This document shows, one piece after another, positions 1 through 11,368 of a stretch of DNA of 64,000 bases; within the stretch, counting starts at the first letter, position 1; each line of letters begins with the position of its first letter. Position numbers and translations under genes: made by a program. The notes under the pieces were generated by a model. It worked only from the letters and a program-made list of their open reading frames with translations. It was not told the DNA's origin and searched no databases. The stretch lies in NCBI GenBank assembly GCA_947683425.1, contig CANTUQ010000055.1:7074501-7138500 (forward strand), in the 5' to 3' direction. Origin of the DNA: Excoecaria cochinchinensis (taxonomy: Eukaryota > Streptophyta > Magnoliopsida > Malpighiales > Euphorbiaceae).

Positions 1-1168
1 TTTGGCATCACATAAGCATTAAACAACTAGTTTTTGTTGTTTGTTTGTTTTTATATGCATGCCATGTTTTTATATATATGTTCTTCATGATTTTATTTTT
101 TAATTCATGTCGGTACATATTATATGTATTTTTAATGTTTATGTGCTAAATGACATAAAATTAAAAATGGCAAAATTGGAAATAACACTAGAGTTGATTT
201 ATGGCACAAATCTAACTAGTTTGTGTTTTGGGTTTTTTAAGAGAACTTATTCAATAAGAGGATTTAGTCCATTGGGCTTCGGCCCAGGCCCATCACGGGG
301 TCATCTCTTAAAGGTTCAAGTACACAATTTCCATTAATGGGGCTTGGCTAATTTAATTAAAATTGGACTTTGTTTGATCCATGAATGTTATGTATATTAA
401 TTTGCTTGTTTGGTGTGATAAATGGATATGCATGGTGCATTCATGGGCCCTGGGTTTTTGTGATTAATTATGGCCTGCGAGCCATTATGTATTATTGTAA
501 AAGTTTCATTTATTTCTTAGAATAGAATTTACTTGAAGGCTTTGTAAATCAAGATGAAGCCCACCGGAGTGGTGAAGCCCAACTCGAAGATTCTTGTGTA
601 ATAGTATAGAATCTTAGTTGTAGGTTTTATGGGCCCATGTTTGTCACGCTTTACTTTATGCAATTATTTATATATGCATGCTATGAATGGATGACAAAGC
701 GTATGCCATGTAAGCCGTAATAAAATGAATCCCTAAAATAGTAAGTCATAAAGTTGCCTTCCTAATTCGAAACATGTCAAGGCATCGATCATCGGTAACG
801 TAGACTAGGAGTCCTAGATGCGCCCGATTATCTTTGTGAGGCATGAGTTGTGAATGTAGGTTGGACTTAACATGGAAAGGGATGCCCGGACCTAGGCAAC
901 TAATAAATGGGTTTGTGCTATAACATCTTAAGATGTTAGCCCATTTGATCCAAGAGTCATGTACGAGTCATGATTGGAGTTATCCTACCTAAGTAACTTA
1001 ACTTGTTAGGTGTACAAGCTCAGCTTGACTAATAAGGTTGTTGTGAAAAGTGGATCTTGGCCCACATTAAATCACTAACGCGAATTATTTAAAGGGATAT
1101 TAATTCGGTTTGTGGGATTATTAATAAGACCTCATTTAATCTTGCTAAATTTTATTGTAGATTGAAAA
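1..1168 (+). other. Untranslated leader of copia element G
   Basis: No convincing coding frame is present; the longest open stretch (107-337) has no recognisable domain. The leader is over 1.1 kb, long for a copia element. It ends in a pyrimidine-rich stretch followed by tattgtag at about 1152-1160, just before the gag ATG, which resembles a 3' splice site. A spliced leader is possible but unproven. Confidence 0.6.
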
Positions 1169-4100
1169 ATGGCATCTTCAAACAACAATTTCTCATTGCG
1201 ATCGGTCCTTGAAAAGGACAAATTGAATGGCACCAATTTCATAGACTGGTCTCGAAACTTAAGGATAGTTCTTAAGCAAGAGAAAAAGTCGTATGTTTTG
1301 GATGCACCCTTGCCTCAAGAACCTGCAAGGAACGCCTCTGCGGTTCAAAGGGAAACTTTTGAGACCAAGAAGAGCGACTCCAATGATGTGACCTGTTTGA
1401 TGCTAGCCACTATGGTGCCTGACTTGCAAAAGCAATTTATGGACCAAGAGGCGTATGCGATCATGGTGCACTTAAAGGAAATGTTCCAAGAGCAAGCTCG
1501 TCACGAGAGGTTTGTGACAACTAAGGCCTTAATTTCCTGTAAGATGGCTGCAGGTACTCCTGTTAGTACACATGTACTCAAGATGAAAGGGTATCTTGAT
1601 ACTCTTGAGAAGCTTGAGGTACAAGTACCAAAGGAATTGGCTACTGACTTGATTTTAGGATCATTGGCTGATGATTATGATCCATTTGTAATGAATTATA
1701 ACATGCATGCGATGAACAAGTCAGTTACTGAGCTTCATGGGATGCTTAAGAATGCTGAAGAAAACATTCGAAAGACTAATCCCATACTGATGGTTCAAGG
1801 GGGCATTAAGAAGGGACCCGCTAAGGGAAAGGGAAAGGGAAAGGCAAAACCCAAGAATGACCTGACTCGGCTCAAGTCAAATGGGAGTGCACCTCAGGCC
1901 CAATCCAAGCCCAAGGCACAAAAGCTCAAGGAGAGCGAGAGCACTTGCTTCCACTGCAACAAAATAGGGCATTGGAGGAAGAACTGTGCTCTCTTCAAGG
2001 AAGAACAAAAAAGGAATGGAGCCAAGGCGTCCAGTTCAGGTATTTTTGTTGTTGAAATTAACCTTTCTATTTCTACCACTTGGGTACTAGATACCGGTTG
2101 TGGTTCTCACATTTGTTCAAATGTGCAGGGGCTAAGAAATAGGAGGTTACTTGGGAAGAATGAAGTGGACCTCCGTGTGGGGAATGGAGCACGAGTTGCT
2201 GCCATAGAGATAGGCGACTATCAACTCACTTTACCTTCCGGACTTTGTTTAATTTTGAAAAATTGTTATTATGTGCCTGCTATGAGCAGAAACATTATTT
2301 CAGTTTCATTATTGGATTTGGATGAATTTGATTTTGTTATTAAAAATGGCAATGCTCATATTCGTCGCCAAGGCATTTCATATGGCAATGCCATGTTGCA
2401 AAATGGCCTTTATATCCTTGATCTATCAAACAAAGAGTCCATATACAACATTAATACAAAGAGGGTTAAATCAAATGAGTTAAACCCTACTTACTTCTGG
2501 CATTGTCGTTTAGGACATGCAAACGAAAAACGCATTTCAAGACTCCACAAAACTGGAGTGCTTGGGTCATTTGACTTACAATCTTATGATACATGCGAGC
2601 CATGTTTGCATGGAAAAATGACAAAGAGTCCTTTTAACAAGAAAGGTGAGAGAACTAATGGCTTATTGGAGCTAATACATACCGATGTATGTGGACCATT
2701 AAGTACACAAGCCAGAGGTGGGTTTAGCTACTTCGTGACATTCACAGATGACTTCAGTAGATATGGCTATGTCTATCTAATGAAGCATAAATCTGAAACT
2801 TTTGAGAAATTCAAAGTGTTTAAAAACGAAGTAGAAAACCAACTTGGCAAAAGTATAAAAGCCATTCGGTCAGATCGAGGTGGCGAATATTTAAGCCAAG
2901 AGTTTGACTATCATCTAAAGGAGTGTGGTATTATATCACAGCTCACTCCTCCTGGAACACCACAATGGAATGGTGTGTCCGAAAGGAGAAATCGAACTCT
3001 ATTGGACATGGTTCGATCTATGATGAGTCAAGCAAATCTTCCTGTCTCTTTTTGGGGCTATGCATTAGAAACTGCTGCGTTTCTACTAAACCGTATTCCA
3101 ACTAAAGCAGTTGAAAAGACACCATACAAGGTATGGACTGGGAAAGAACCCAATATGTCATTTCTCAGGATTTGGGGCTGTGAAGCACATGTTAAGAAAT
3201 TAACATCTGACAAACTAGAGTCCAAATCCACTGTCTGCTTATTTGTGGGTTATCCCAAAGAAACAAAGGGATACTACTTTTACTCACAAACCGAGAACAA
3301 AGTATTTGTTGCTCGCAAGGCTGTTTTCTTAGAAAAGGAGTTCCTTCTCAAGAAAGACAGTGGGAGTAAAGTAGAACTTGGAGAAATTCAATCGCCACAA
3401 ACTCCTATACAGGATGAGTTGGAAATGGGATCAAGTTCACAACCAATTGTGGAACAAGAACCCATTGCACAAGTACCTAGAAGGTCCGGTAGGGTACGTC
3501 AGGAGATTGAGAGATATGGTTTTCTAATCACCGACAGTGACACTATTGAGTTAGTAGATCGTGAGGATCCTACTACCTACCGAGAAGCTATTGAAAGCCC
3601 AGACTCGAAAAATTGGCTTGAAGCCATGAAATCCGAGATGCAATCAATGTACGATAACCAGGTTTGGGCCTTGGTTGATCCACCAGAAGGTGCTAAGGTA
3701 ATTGAATGCAAGTGGCTATTTAAACTCAAAGCTGATAAGACCTACAAAGGTAGACTAGTAGCGAAAGGTTTTCGACAAACACATGGTGTAGACTATGATG
3801 AAACCTTTTCGCCTGTAGTCATGCTCAAATCCATTAGGATCTTGCTTGCCATAGCTGCATATCATGATTATGAGATATGGCAAATGGATGTCAAAACTGC
3901 TTTCCTCAATGGAAATTTACTAGAGGAGGTGTTTATGACACAGCCTGAAGGTTTTGTCAATCCCAAGCATCCTAAGAAGGTTTGCAAGCTTCAGAAATCC
4001 ATTTATGGATTAAAGCAAGCATCCCGAAGTTGGAATCTTCGTTTTGATGAGGCAGTCAAAGAATTTGACTTCGTCAAGAACGAAGATGAGCCTTGTGTAT

Positions 4101-5131
4101 ACAAGAAGGTTAGTGGGAGCATAGTAGTATTTCTGGTCCTATATGTGGACGACATCCTTCTTATTGGGAATGACATTCCAACATTGCAAAAGGTTAAGCA
4201 ATGGTTGGGGAAATGTTTCTCAATGAAAGACTTAGGTGAAGCTGAGACAATACTTGGCATTCGGATCTACAGAGATAGATCGAATCGGCTATTGGGACTA
4301 AGTCAAGAAAAGTACATAGACAAGGTACTAAAGCGTTTTAGTATGGGAGACTCAAAGAAAGGGTACATACCTTTGGCTTTGGGAGTTCCTTTAACTAAAG
4401 AACAGTGCCCTAAAACCAAAGAGGAAAGGGACGACATGAGTAGAATCCCATATGCATCTGCTATTGGATCTATCATGTACGCTATGTTATGTACTAGGTT
4501 GGATGTTGCTCATGCACTGAGTATAACCAGTAGGTTTCAGCAAGACCCTGGTGAAAAGCACTGGTCTGCTGTAAAAGGGATTCTTAAGTACCTACGAAGG
4601 ACTAAGGATCACTTCTTGGTGTATGGTGGTCAGGAAGAGCTCGTCATACAAGGCTATGCCGATGCTGCTTTTCAAACCAGCACTCAGGACTCAAGATCGC
4701 AATCTGGATTCGTTTTTGTTTTAAACGGTGCTGCTGTCAGCTGGAGAAGCTCAAAGCAAGAGACCGTTGCCGACTCAACTACAGAATCTGAGTATATTGC
4801 AGCAAGTGAGGCTGCAAAAGAGGCTGTTTGGATTAGAAATTTCATTTCTGGATTAGGAGTGGTCCCAAGCATCCTAGATCCATTAGAAATTTATTGTGAC
4901 AACAACGGGGCCATTGCACAGGCCAAGGAGCCCCGGTCACATCAGAAATCCAAACACATACTCAGGAGGTACCACCTGATCAGAGAAATCATTGATCGTG
5001 GGGACGTCAAGGTCAGCAAGATAGCAAGTGAAGACAATGTAGCAGATCCTTTGACGAAACAGTTGTGTCCAAATCTGCACGAAGCTCATTTGAGAGCATT
5101 CGGTCTTAGGGCTATGCCCAATTGGGACTAG
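1169..5131 (+). CDS. Copia gag-pol polyprotein (gag, protease, integrase, RT, RNase H)
   Basis: The 1320-residue polyprotein is uninterrupted. The N-terminal half of gag is a UBN2-like capsid region (about residues 10-220), followed by a basic Lys/Gly stretch. A CCHC zinc knuckle (CX2CX4HX4C) lies near residues 258-271. The protease active site reads DTGCGSH near 307. The integrase zinc region starts near WHCRLGH (about 443) with the cysteine pair CEPC near 475. The integrase catalytic acids are in HTDVCGP (about 504), SDRGGEY (about 568) and NGVSERRNR (about 601). Reverse transcriptase has QMDVKTAFLNG (about 905) and the catalytic YVDD (about 993). RNase H has GYADAAF (about 1164), the DSTTESEY segment and a terminal ADPLTK motif. 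All key residues look present, so the protein is probably functional. The lineage within copia is not settled; Tork- or Ivana-like is my best guess. Confidence 0.95.
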   Translation: MASSNNNFSLRSVLEKDKLNGTNFIDWSRNLRIVLKQEKKSYVLDAPLPQEPARNASAVQRETFETKKSDSNDVTCLMLATMVPDLQKQFMDQEAYAIMVHLKEMFQEQARHERFVTTKALISCKMAAGTPVSTHVLKMKGYLDTLEKLEVQVPKELATDLILGSLADDYDPFVMNYNMHAMNKSVTELHGMLKNAEENIRKTNPILMVQGGIKKGPAKGKGKGKAKPKNDLTRLKSNGSAPQAQSKPKAQKLKESESTCFHCNKIGHWRKNCALFKEEQKRNGAKASSSGIFVVEINLSISTTWVLDTGCGSHICSNVQGLRNRRLLGKNEVDLRVGNGARVAAIEIGDYQLTLPSGLCLILKNCYYVPAMSRNIISVSLLDLDEFDFVIKNGNAHIRRQGISYGNAMLQNGLYILDLSNKESIYNINTKRVKSNELNPTYFWHCRLGHANEKRISRLHKTGVLGSFDLQSYDTCEPCLHGKMTKSPFNKKGERTNGLLELIHTDVCGPLSTQARGGFSYFVTFTDDFSRYGYVYLMKHKSETFEKFKVFKNEVENQLGKSIKAIRSDRGGEYLSQEFDYHLKECGIISQLTPPGTPQWNGVSERRNRTLLDMVRSMMSQANLPVSFWGYALETAAFLLNRIPTKAVEKTPYKVWTGKEPNMSFLRIWGCEAHVKKLTSDKLESKSTVCLFVGYPKETKGYYFYSQTENKVFVARKAVFLEKEFLLKKDSGSKVELGEIQSPQTPIQDELEMGSSSQPIVEQEPIAQVPRRSGRVRQEIERYGFLITDSDTIELVDREDPTTYREAIESPDSKNWLEAMKSEMQSMYDNQVWALVDPPEGAKVIECKWLFKLKADKTYKGRLVAKGFRQTHGVDYDETFSPVVMLKSIRILLAIAAYHDYEIWQMDVKTAFLNGNLLEEVFMTQPEGFVNPKHPKKVCKLQKSIYGLKQASRSWNLRFDEAVKEFDFVKNEDEPCVYKKVSGSIVVFLVLYVDDILLIGNDIPTLQKVKQWLGKCFSMKDLGEAETILGIRIYRDRSNRLLGLSQEKYIDKVLKRFSMGDSKKGYIPLALGVPLTKEQCPKTKEERDDMSRIPYASAIGSIMYAMLCTRLDVAHALSITSRFQQDPGEKHWSAVKGILKYLRRTKDHFLVYGGQEELVIQGYADAAFQTSTQDSRSQSGFVFVLNGAAVSWRSSKQETVADSTTESEYIAASEAAKEAVWIRNFISGLGVVPSILDPLEIYCDNNGAIAQAKEPRSHQKSKHILRRYHLIREIIDRGDVKVSKIASEDNVADPLTKQLCPNLHEAHLRAFGLRAMPNWD

Positions 5132-5135
5132 TGCT

Positions 5136-5145
5136 AGTGGGAGAT
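5136..5145 (+). other. Polypurine tract of element G
   Basis: The sequence agtgggagat directly abuts the TGTTAG start of the 3' LTR, the usual position and form of a copia plus-strand primer. It begins five bases after the gag-pol stop codon. Confidence 0.85.
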
Positions 5146-6879
5146 TGTTAGTGTAAGCCCTAGCCCCAATACATTGTAATAAAACACTTTAGTTAATAAA
5201 TGAGGCATTTGTTTTATCCATTGTATTCCTGTGCATGTCAATTGATAGAACTATCCAAGAATGTCGTTTCAGTTTAAGTTATCATGTGTGAGGCACATGG
5301 TTGTAAGACCTTGAAACAAATGAGACTTCATTCTAAATATCCCTAGTCAGTCATTGTTATGGGAATAACAAATGAATTAAGACTAGTATGCTCTCTCTGA
5401 TTAGTTGAGTTCTGTCTTACGGATCATAAGGACAATAGTGTCGATCAGAGATCATAGATACATGTTTGTAACATGGTATTTGGATACGATCCACACATGA
5501 GAACACTACATGGTATAAGTCATAAGTGTTCCTCATATGCAAGTTTTGTATCGGAGTTCTTAGACCTAAAATCTCTATGAAACTCTTTATGAATTACTGT
5601 GTACTTTGACATACACCTAACGTGCTCGTAACTGAGTGACAAGTATGGGTATGCTTGGGTATGCATTGATTCATGTTAGAGAGCATGAGAGAAGTGAAGG
5701 GATTACCCCTCTTTAATAAGAGAGAAAATATCATCGGCCACTTGATCAGTGAACTGAGAAGTGTATGGCCATACCGAGATGAAATAGTGAGTAACCATTA
5801 TTTATCTGAGAGTTCAGTGTCACTGGAATATCAAGAAAGGAATTAACTTACATATAAGGATGACTAGTTCCATGCCTTATATTAATTCTGATATTTATGG
5901 GTAAGGGACTATATAAAATTGCATTAGGTCACTAAATGCCAATTGCATTTTCATTTAATTTGGAATGCTATAATATCTTGCTAGAGAATATATATAGCCT
6001 TTGAATTAATTCTCAATTCATTGCCAATATTAAATGGACCTATAGGATCGCACACAAAGCATTGGGCTTAAAATATTTAAATAATGTATTGGGCATTAAT
6101 TTGGGCTTTTAATTAAGTCAAATTAATGTATATGTAATGGGTATTTAATTGCTAATGGACCTTGGTCCATGAGAGAGAATTTCGGCCCATAAGGTTTAAT
6201 ATCAATTAGTTAATTATGTTAATTAAGTTAATTGATTATTAAATCCGAATTTGAACTCTAAATTCAAAAGGGTTTAAATTAATATTTGTTACTTATCTCT
6301 AGGAAGTGTTTAAGGTTGAATATACTATCTTAAGGTAGTAGAATTCAATTAAATGACTTGCCATAGGATGAGTATACGGATGGGAAAGAAAGAGACCTAA
6401 TTTTGGTGGCTAGGTTTTTGCGTGAAACTCTCTCTCTCTCTCTCATTTTTTTTCTTGGCCGAAATTCACAAGGAGAAGGATTCTTCTTTGCTTGCTTGTG
6501 ATTTTGAGTATTCTTTACACATAGTAGAAGGACAAGATCAAGTCTTGTGGCTTCAAACTAATTCCATTACACAATACATATTTAGTAAGCTAGCACTTTC
6601 GGTTTTGAGCCGTCTTTGCGAGTGTGTGTGTGAGAATAGAGAGGAGTGGCGAAAAAGGCTGTTCCTTGGCATTGGTGGTGAACATCTAAGGTGGACAAGA
6701 TCATCCAAATTGCTGGTCATCATCAAATCTAATTTGAAAGGCATCTAAAGTTGTAAGTTATTAAAACCCTAAAATTGCATGTTTCCGATTCTTGTCATGG
6801 AATTGTTTGGCATATATGATCAAATTTTTTTGTTTTCCGCTGCGTGATCATCATACACATACCATGACATATTCCAACA
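5146..6879 (+). repeat. 3' LTR of copia element G
   Basis: The 1734-bp LTR starts TGTTAG and ends CCAACA, giving the expected TGTT...AACA termini. The left boundary is fixed by the purine tract and the right by the switch into minus-strand Tat gag sequence at 6880. It is AT-rich and contains a CT dinucleotide run near 6428-6446. I see no coding region in it; the short frame at 6422-6748 has no recognisable domain. Confidence 0.88.
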
Positions 6880-7835
6880 CCTTCCCCACTTAGGTACTTA
6901 ATTTGTCTTCCTTTCCTTCTTTCGCTCTTCTGGGTCAGAGATTTGCTTGCTATCAATGAGGTCTTGCAATCATCTGTAGTATGCCTGGTGTGCTTGTGAA
7001 AAGCACAATACTGATCCGCCTTGTGATCGGGATGTCCTTGGTTTCCAGCAAGCCTAGCTGGCAATGGCTGCAATATTCCCTCCTTCATTAACTTCTCGAA
7101 AACCCATGACAAAGGTCTGCCCAGATCAGAATAGTACCTTTGAGCTATCTCAGCCATTGGGACTTTTCCTGTCCTTCTTGTACCACTGCTACCAACTCCT
7201 AGACTTACGGGGCTAGTAATAGTCTTATTGAGAGGTGCCCGGGTAGTTGTAAGCTTGGACTTCACAATCTCTTCTTCACGATCAGCTAGTTTCCTTTCGG
7301 TGTTTGAGGGACTGAGGAGGCCCCTTGACTGTAAAGGCTCTAGTCCTTTTGCTTTTCCCACTTGCCCGATTGGTGAGTCGAGTGGCGCCTTGCCCCTAGG
7401 CTCGGGGGTGGATGGAAATATTATGGTCGTAATTATATAATCCTTTTTGATTGTGGCTAGCTCAACCTGGTTAAGGGCAGTCGCCATAAGTTAAGCTTGA
7501 AGAACTAGCGCCATGGCATCCATCCTTCCCTTAATTGTGGCCAACAACCTCTTTTCAAGCTCCTCGAACCTTCTATCCATTTCCTGGGTTATTAAGGCAC
7601 GAGTCTCTTCAATCTGTCGTGAAGGATTAGCCATTTTTAATGCCTGTGGATGTTCTGCCATCGAAGATGATTTACTAGTTGTTGAGAGTGACTCAGAATC
7701 CCAAACAGGCACTAATTCTAGCAATCCAAAGGGCGAGTCTGTCCTCACTAGTTGACCGTCAGAGCCTCTAGTCCAGTTAGATGAATCTATGATGGCTAAA
7801 AGACCCAGATTGTTAGAATGATGCATGTATGACAT
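6880..7835 (-). pseudogene. Tat gag fragment, capsid core missing
   Basis: The N-terminal part matches element B's gag: a shared IIDSxxWxRG segment, then MANPS (ATG at 7634) and a region of predicted helix. A stop near 7491 breaks the frame. After it, from 7487, come sequences matching the C-terminal part of B's gag (QRYYSDLGRPLSWVFEKLMKEG) and the zinc-binding segment CAFHKHTRHTTDDC. The central capsid domain of roughly 200 or more residues, present in B, is replaced by about 100 unrelated residues. The fragment stops at the copia insertion. It is not functional. Confidence 0.8.
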
Positions 7836-8580
7836 GTATAATGCATGATCGTGAGTTATTCAGCATTTTGCAACCACATACGAGCAAGTAGATCCTTCCA
7901 ACCTTTTAACTCCCGCACACAAGGTCAAATAGTCTCTTCTTAGGTGGGCTTAGTCCATGGGTCAACAGGGTACCCTATGAACACGCATAGTGCACAGTGA
8001 AAAACCGGCAGCATAACACTCTTAATTTAAAGCACATGCGTATGGGTTTTGGCCATTACGTATTTGGACACTTCAATTAAATTAAGGTGAACCTATCGGG
8101 GCATGAAAGCCTTTGATAAAAGACCACTTAATTTGCTTGATTTTGTTTAATACTCAATAGCCCACATCACAAGCACCGTATTAAGGAGCATTTCACCTAA
8201 TAGAAGTTTCTATTTGCAATTACATGAGTTTTGGTCAAGGTGGTGATACTTTAGGGCTACCCAAGCATGGTTCCTGCCGACGGGTCTAGCTCATCACGAG
8301 CATAGTGACCAGTCGGGTCTCTATTTGATATACCTTTAATAGTACGAGGCTTAGACTGGTGATTATTCCTAACACTTCCTTACAATGAGTGAAAGTAGGG
8401 TCGTGTTTCGGGAATGCATCGAGGTAAGATAGGGGACCAACTAACATAGTTCTAAGGCCCTAAAATGCAATGCAAATGTTTTGAAAAGAGATAGAATTTT
8501 AAGTTTTAAAAACTCAATTATACATTTTAACCAAAATACTTTCAGAGCAAAGTCACAAACAGTCCCCAGTGAAGTCGTCG
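7836..8580 (-). other. Leader and degraded primer binding site of element A
   Basis: No gene is seen. The stretch is alignable by eye to the leader of element B (37818-38570), sharing phrases such as aaaaccggcagcataa and tgccgacgggtctagctcatcac. The right end, agtccccagtgaagtcgtcg (8561-8580), is a mutated form of B's primer binding site and marks the LTR border. Confidence 0.7.
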
Positions 8581-9697
8581 AACCTGGGAAAAGGCCCTCA
8601 CTGAACCCTCTTTTAGGGCTCGAGGGATTGGTTTGCGTCTTTTTGATCTTGGGTGCCGTGAGATATTTTAGATGCCTCCTTCCCAATAGAACATTAGAAA
8701 GGATCATCTAGCCTCACGACGCCTTTAGACACCTTTGAGGTATCTTGGAGTCGCCACCATATTTACAAGAAATTGGAAAAGGTCTTTAACCTCTGTTGGT
8801 CTAAACCAGCGATGGTGTTCGGAACTTCACTCTTATTTATATCTTGGTTAATTATAAATGAGTTTTTAATTTCCTAAAATTCTACCTCTTATCTCACACG
8901 ATTAATGCATTTAATAAAAAAGCGCATTGCAAGCATCAAGAAAGCGAGAAATAAAAGACTGTAAAGAAAGCGGTAAATAAAGCGAAAAAAAACACGCTAA
9001 GCACATAATTACAAGAGAAATTGGGGCGGAATATAACCCCAAATAAAAGAAGATTAAAAATATAAATTAGGATGGAATACAATCCCAAATAAAAACTAAA
9101 TAATATTGCCGCAAAATTAATTACAAGGGCCTAAAAGAAAATACATGAAAATAAATTTAAAACAAGAAAACCAAATCCAACATAAAAAAAGACATACATA
9201 AATCAGGATATTCGTTTAGGTTTTGAACATTGGTTCCTTTATGCTCATTTAAAAGAGGGTCGAAGAGTTGTTTGATTATTGGTTTGAAAAACCGGGATGA
9301 GTGATCCCATCTGGGAGAAAATTTAACTCTTCGTTTTAATTGTGATATTTTTCATTCCTTGGTTAAAAGGAGGGACATTGGTCCCAATTTTATTAGTAAA
9401 AGTCCCAATTTAATTATAAAAGTATTTTGTGATTTTTTTCATCCCACGCGTGCATAAATAAAATATTTATTTACAAGCAAACATAACACAAAAAAAGGAA
9501 TAGGAAAGATCTCACCCAAACGATGTAGTCCTATACGCGTTGCGACCGCTCCTCGTGGTGATGGAAATGCTCAATCGAGCGACATCACATTTTACCCCAA
9601 CACGAGAAAAACAATAATAAAAATATTAGTGCTCTAACATTAAACACATACATGTAAAGACAAGGGAAAAATAAAGAAAAATTAATCTTGCAAAAAT

Positions 9698-9757
9698 ATA
9701 ATAATAATAATAATAATAATAATAAACATAACAATGGCGAAAATAATAAAGACAATA

Positions 9758-9804
<47 letters not shown>

Positions 9805-9813
9805 GGCAATAGG

Positions 9814-9900
<87 letters not shown>
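9698..9900. repeat. ATA/TAA trinucleotide microsatellite
   Basis: A nearly continuous trinucleotide array with a few interruptions lies inside A's LTR, and looser ATA/AAT-rich sequence continues to about 10270. It creates artificial open frames rich in Asn, Ile, Leu or Tyr on both strands; these are not genes. Confidence 0.95.
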
Positions 9901-10858
9901 GTGGTATTAAAGACAACAACACACTAAAAAGAGCATTAATAGTGATAATAATAACATAATAATGATAATAACATAGTAATAGCACTAACAAAAAAAAGAA
10001 TAATATTAATAATAATAATAAGTATAATGAGAATGGCATAATCATGGTGGACAATAATAATAATAAGAATAATGAAGACAATGAAAGCAACTGGAAGACA
10101 ATGCTAATGGTAATAATAATAAGGAAAAACGTTGACAGTGATGAAAAGTTGGTAAAAATGATAATAAAGAGAAAAGCCAACAACTGCAACAATAAAAAGA
10201 CTAGAAAAGTAACAATGAAACATGGTAATAATAACGGAAAAATAACAATATCAACAACAATAAATAATATAAAAAAAATAAATGAGAACGGGTCAAAAAA
10301 TGTTTATCCTTAGAATTTATAGATCGAAAATTGGATGTCTTAATCCGTCCCCTTATCGAGTTTGTGGTGGCAAAATACCAAAATATTCGAGAAAAAAACT
10401 AATTTTTTAACACAAAAAACCCAAGGAAATAATTTTTGATGGAGTGATTAAGTCAAGGAAATTAATTTTCCTTATTCAAATCAAACAAAGAATAAAAAGA
10501 TTTTTGAGAGAAGAATAAAAATTAAATTTTTAAGAATTTCTATAGTTTATTCGTCTGCCTTTTGAGAGAAGAAGAATTTTTTGTTCCAAGGAAGCAGCCC
10601 CCCAGAAAAATGAGAGCCAAACCCCATTTAATTTCACTGTGTTTCCAAAATGGAAAAAACCTAAGTGACTTTCCTAATTTTATTTTTTCAAAACCACCCA
10701 AAAATGTAAAAAATACTGATATTTTGCAGTCCCAAAATTAATTTTTTGCAGTTGAGGGAGCACGCGGCAAAGGAGTGGCCGTGTGTAGAAAGTGGGATGG
10801 AGGCCCGCGTGTGGAGAGTTGGGTGGAGGCCCGCGTGTGGAGAGCCTCCTCACACGGC

Positions 10859-10967
10859 CCCATATGTGGATTTCCACATAAGTGGGCATGTGTGGAGAGC
10901 CTCCACACATGGCCACTTATGTGGAAATCCACATATGGGCATATGTGGAGGCTCTCCACACATGCCC
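10859..10967. repeat. Long near-perfect palindrome cluster in A's LTR
   Basis: Bases 10859-10939 (81 bp) read almost the same on both strands, from cccatatgtgg to ccacatatggg, with only a few central mismatches. A second palindrome of 31 bp (10937-10967, gggcat...atgccc) overlaps its end. The sequence upstream (10750-10858) repeats ggcccgcgtgtggagag twice. It corresponds in position to the hairpin islands in B's LTRs. Confidence 0.9.
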
Positions 10968-11186
10968 ATATGCTCATATGGCCTTGTGTGGAGGCCCTTC
11001 ACATACGACCACTAAATGCCAAAAAACACACTTCTTTTTTTTTTATTTTAATTTTTAATTTTTTTTAATTTAATTTTTTTAATCTCTTCTTTTTTTTAAA
11101 AATTTTTAATTTTTAATTTTGTAATTAATTTTTGTAATTAATTTTTATTTATTTATTTATTATTATTTTTTTAATATATTTTTTTT

Positions 11187-11189
<3 letters not shown>

Positions 11190-11226
<37 letters not shown>
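11190..11226. repeat. AT dinucleotide microsatellite
   Basis: About 18 AT units lie in an AT-rich part of A's LTR. Confidence 0.95.
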
Positions 11227-11230
<4 letters not shown>

Positions 11231-11368
11231 TTATCTGTCTATTTTTATTTAAAAAACGAGAGTCTCGACAAGGAAAATATCATTTTCGACACCTTTACCT
11301 ATGAGCCGGTATCATTTTCATCATCGAGTAATCCTGATTTTGGACAGCCTCGGGACCCGGTGTCTACA

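Larger units (their letters stand above)
1..6879 (+). mobile_element. Ty1/copia LTR retrotransposon G (5' LTR outside window)
   Basis: This copia-superfamily element shows, in order, a long leader, one gag-pol frame in the copia order (integrase before reverse transcriptase), a purine tract and a complete 3' LTR. No primer binding site complementary to initiator tRNA-Met is found in the first 1168 bases, so the 5' LTR and PBS lie left of the window. The right edge abuts a minus-strand Tat gag fragment, so G inserted into element A. The expected 5-bp target duplicate on the right would be ccttc (6880-6884); its partner is outside the window. The coding frame is undamaged, which suggests a fairly young copy. 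Confidence 0.93.
6880..11368 (-). mobile_element. Decayed Tat-lineage Ty3/gypsy element A (right part only)
   Basis: Read on the minus strand this is a 5' LTR (11368-8581), a leader with a degraded primer binding site, and the start of gag, where copia element G cuts it at 6880. The rest of the element must lie left of the window beyond G. Family membership rests on similarity to element B in gag, in the leader (conserved segment around 7836-8450) and at the LTR end (cgggacccggtgtctaca). No target duplicate can be checked because only one end is visible. Confidence 0.85.
8581..11368 (-). repeat. 5' LTR of Tat element A
   Basis: The LTR runs from next to the degraded primer site to cgggacccggtgtctaca at 11351-11368, the same terminal sequence as B's LTRs. 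It is about 2.8 kb, longer than B's 2.3 kb, partly through microsatellite growth. It also shares with B the segment caatagaacatt and the phrase gagtcgccac. It contains an ATA/TAA microsatellite, a long palindrome cluster and an AT run, listed separately. No promoter can be placed with confidence. Confidence 0.75.

Noticed and set aside
9585..10313. Open frames of up to 188 codons rich in Leu, Tyr, Ile or Asn
   Set aside because: They are produced by the ATA/TAA microsatellite in A's LTR and have no domain content.
10680..11068. Overlapping open frames on both strands with repeated His/Trp-rich text
   Set aside because: They result from the palindrome cluster, which lacks stops on both strands by symmetry.
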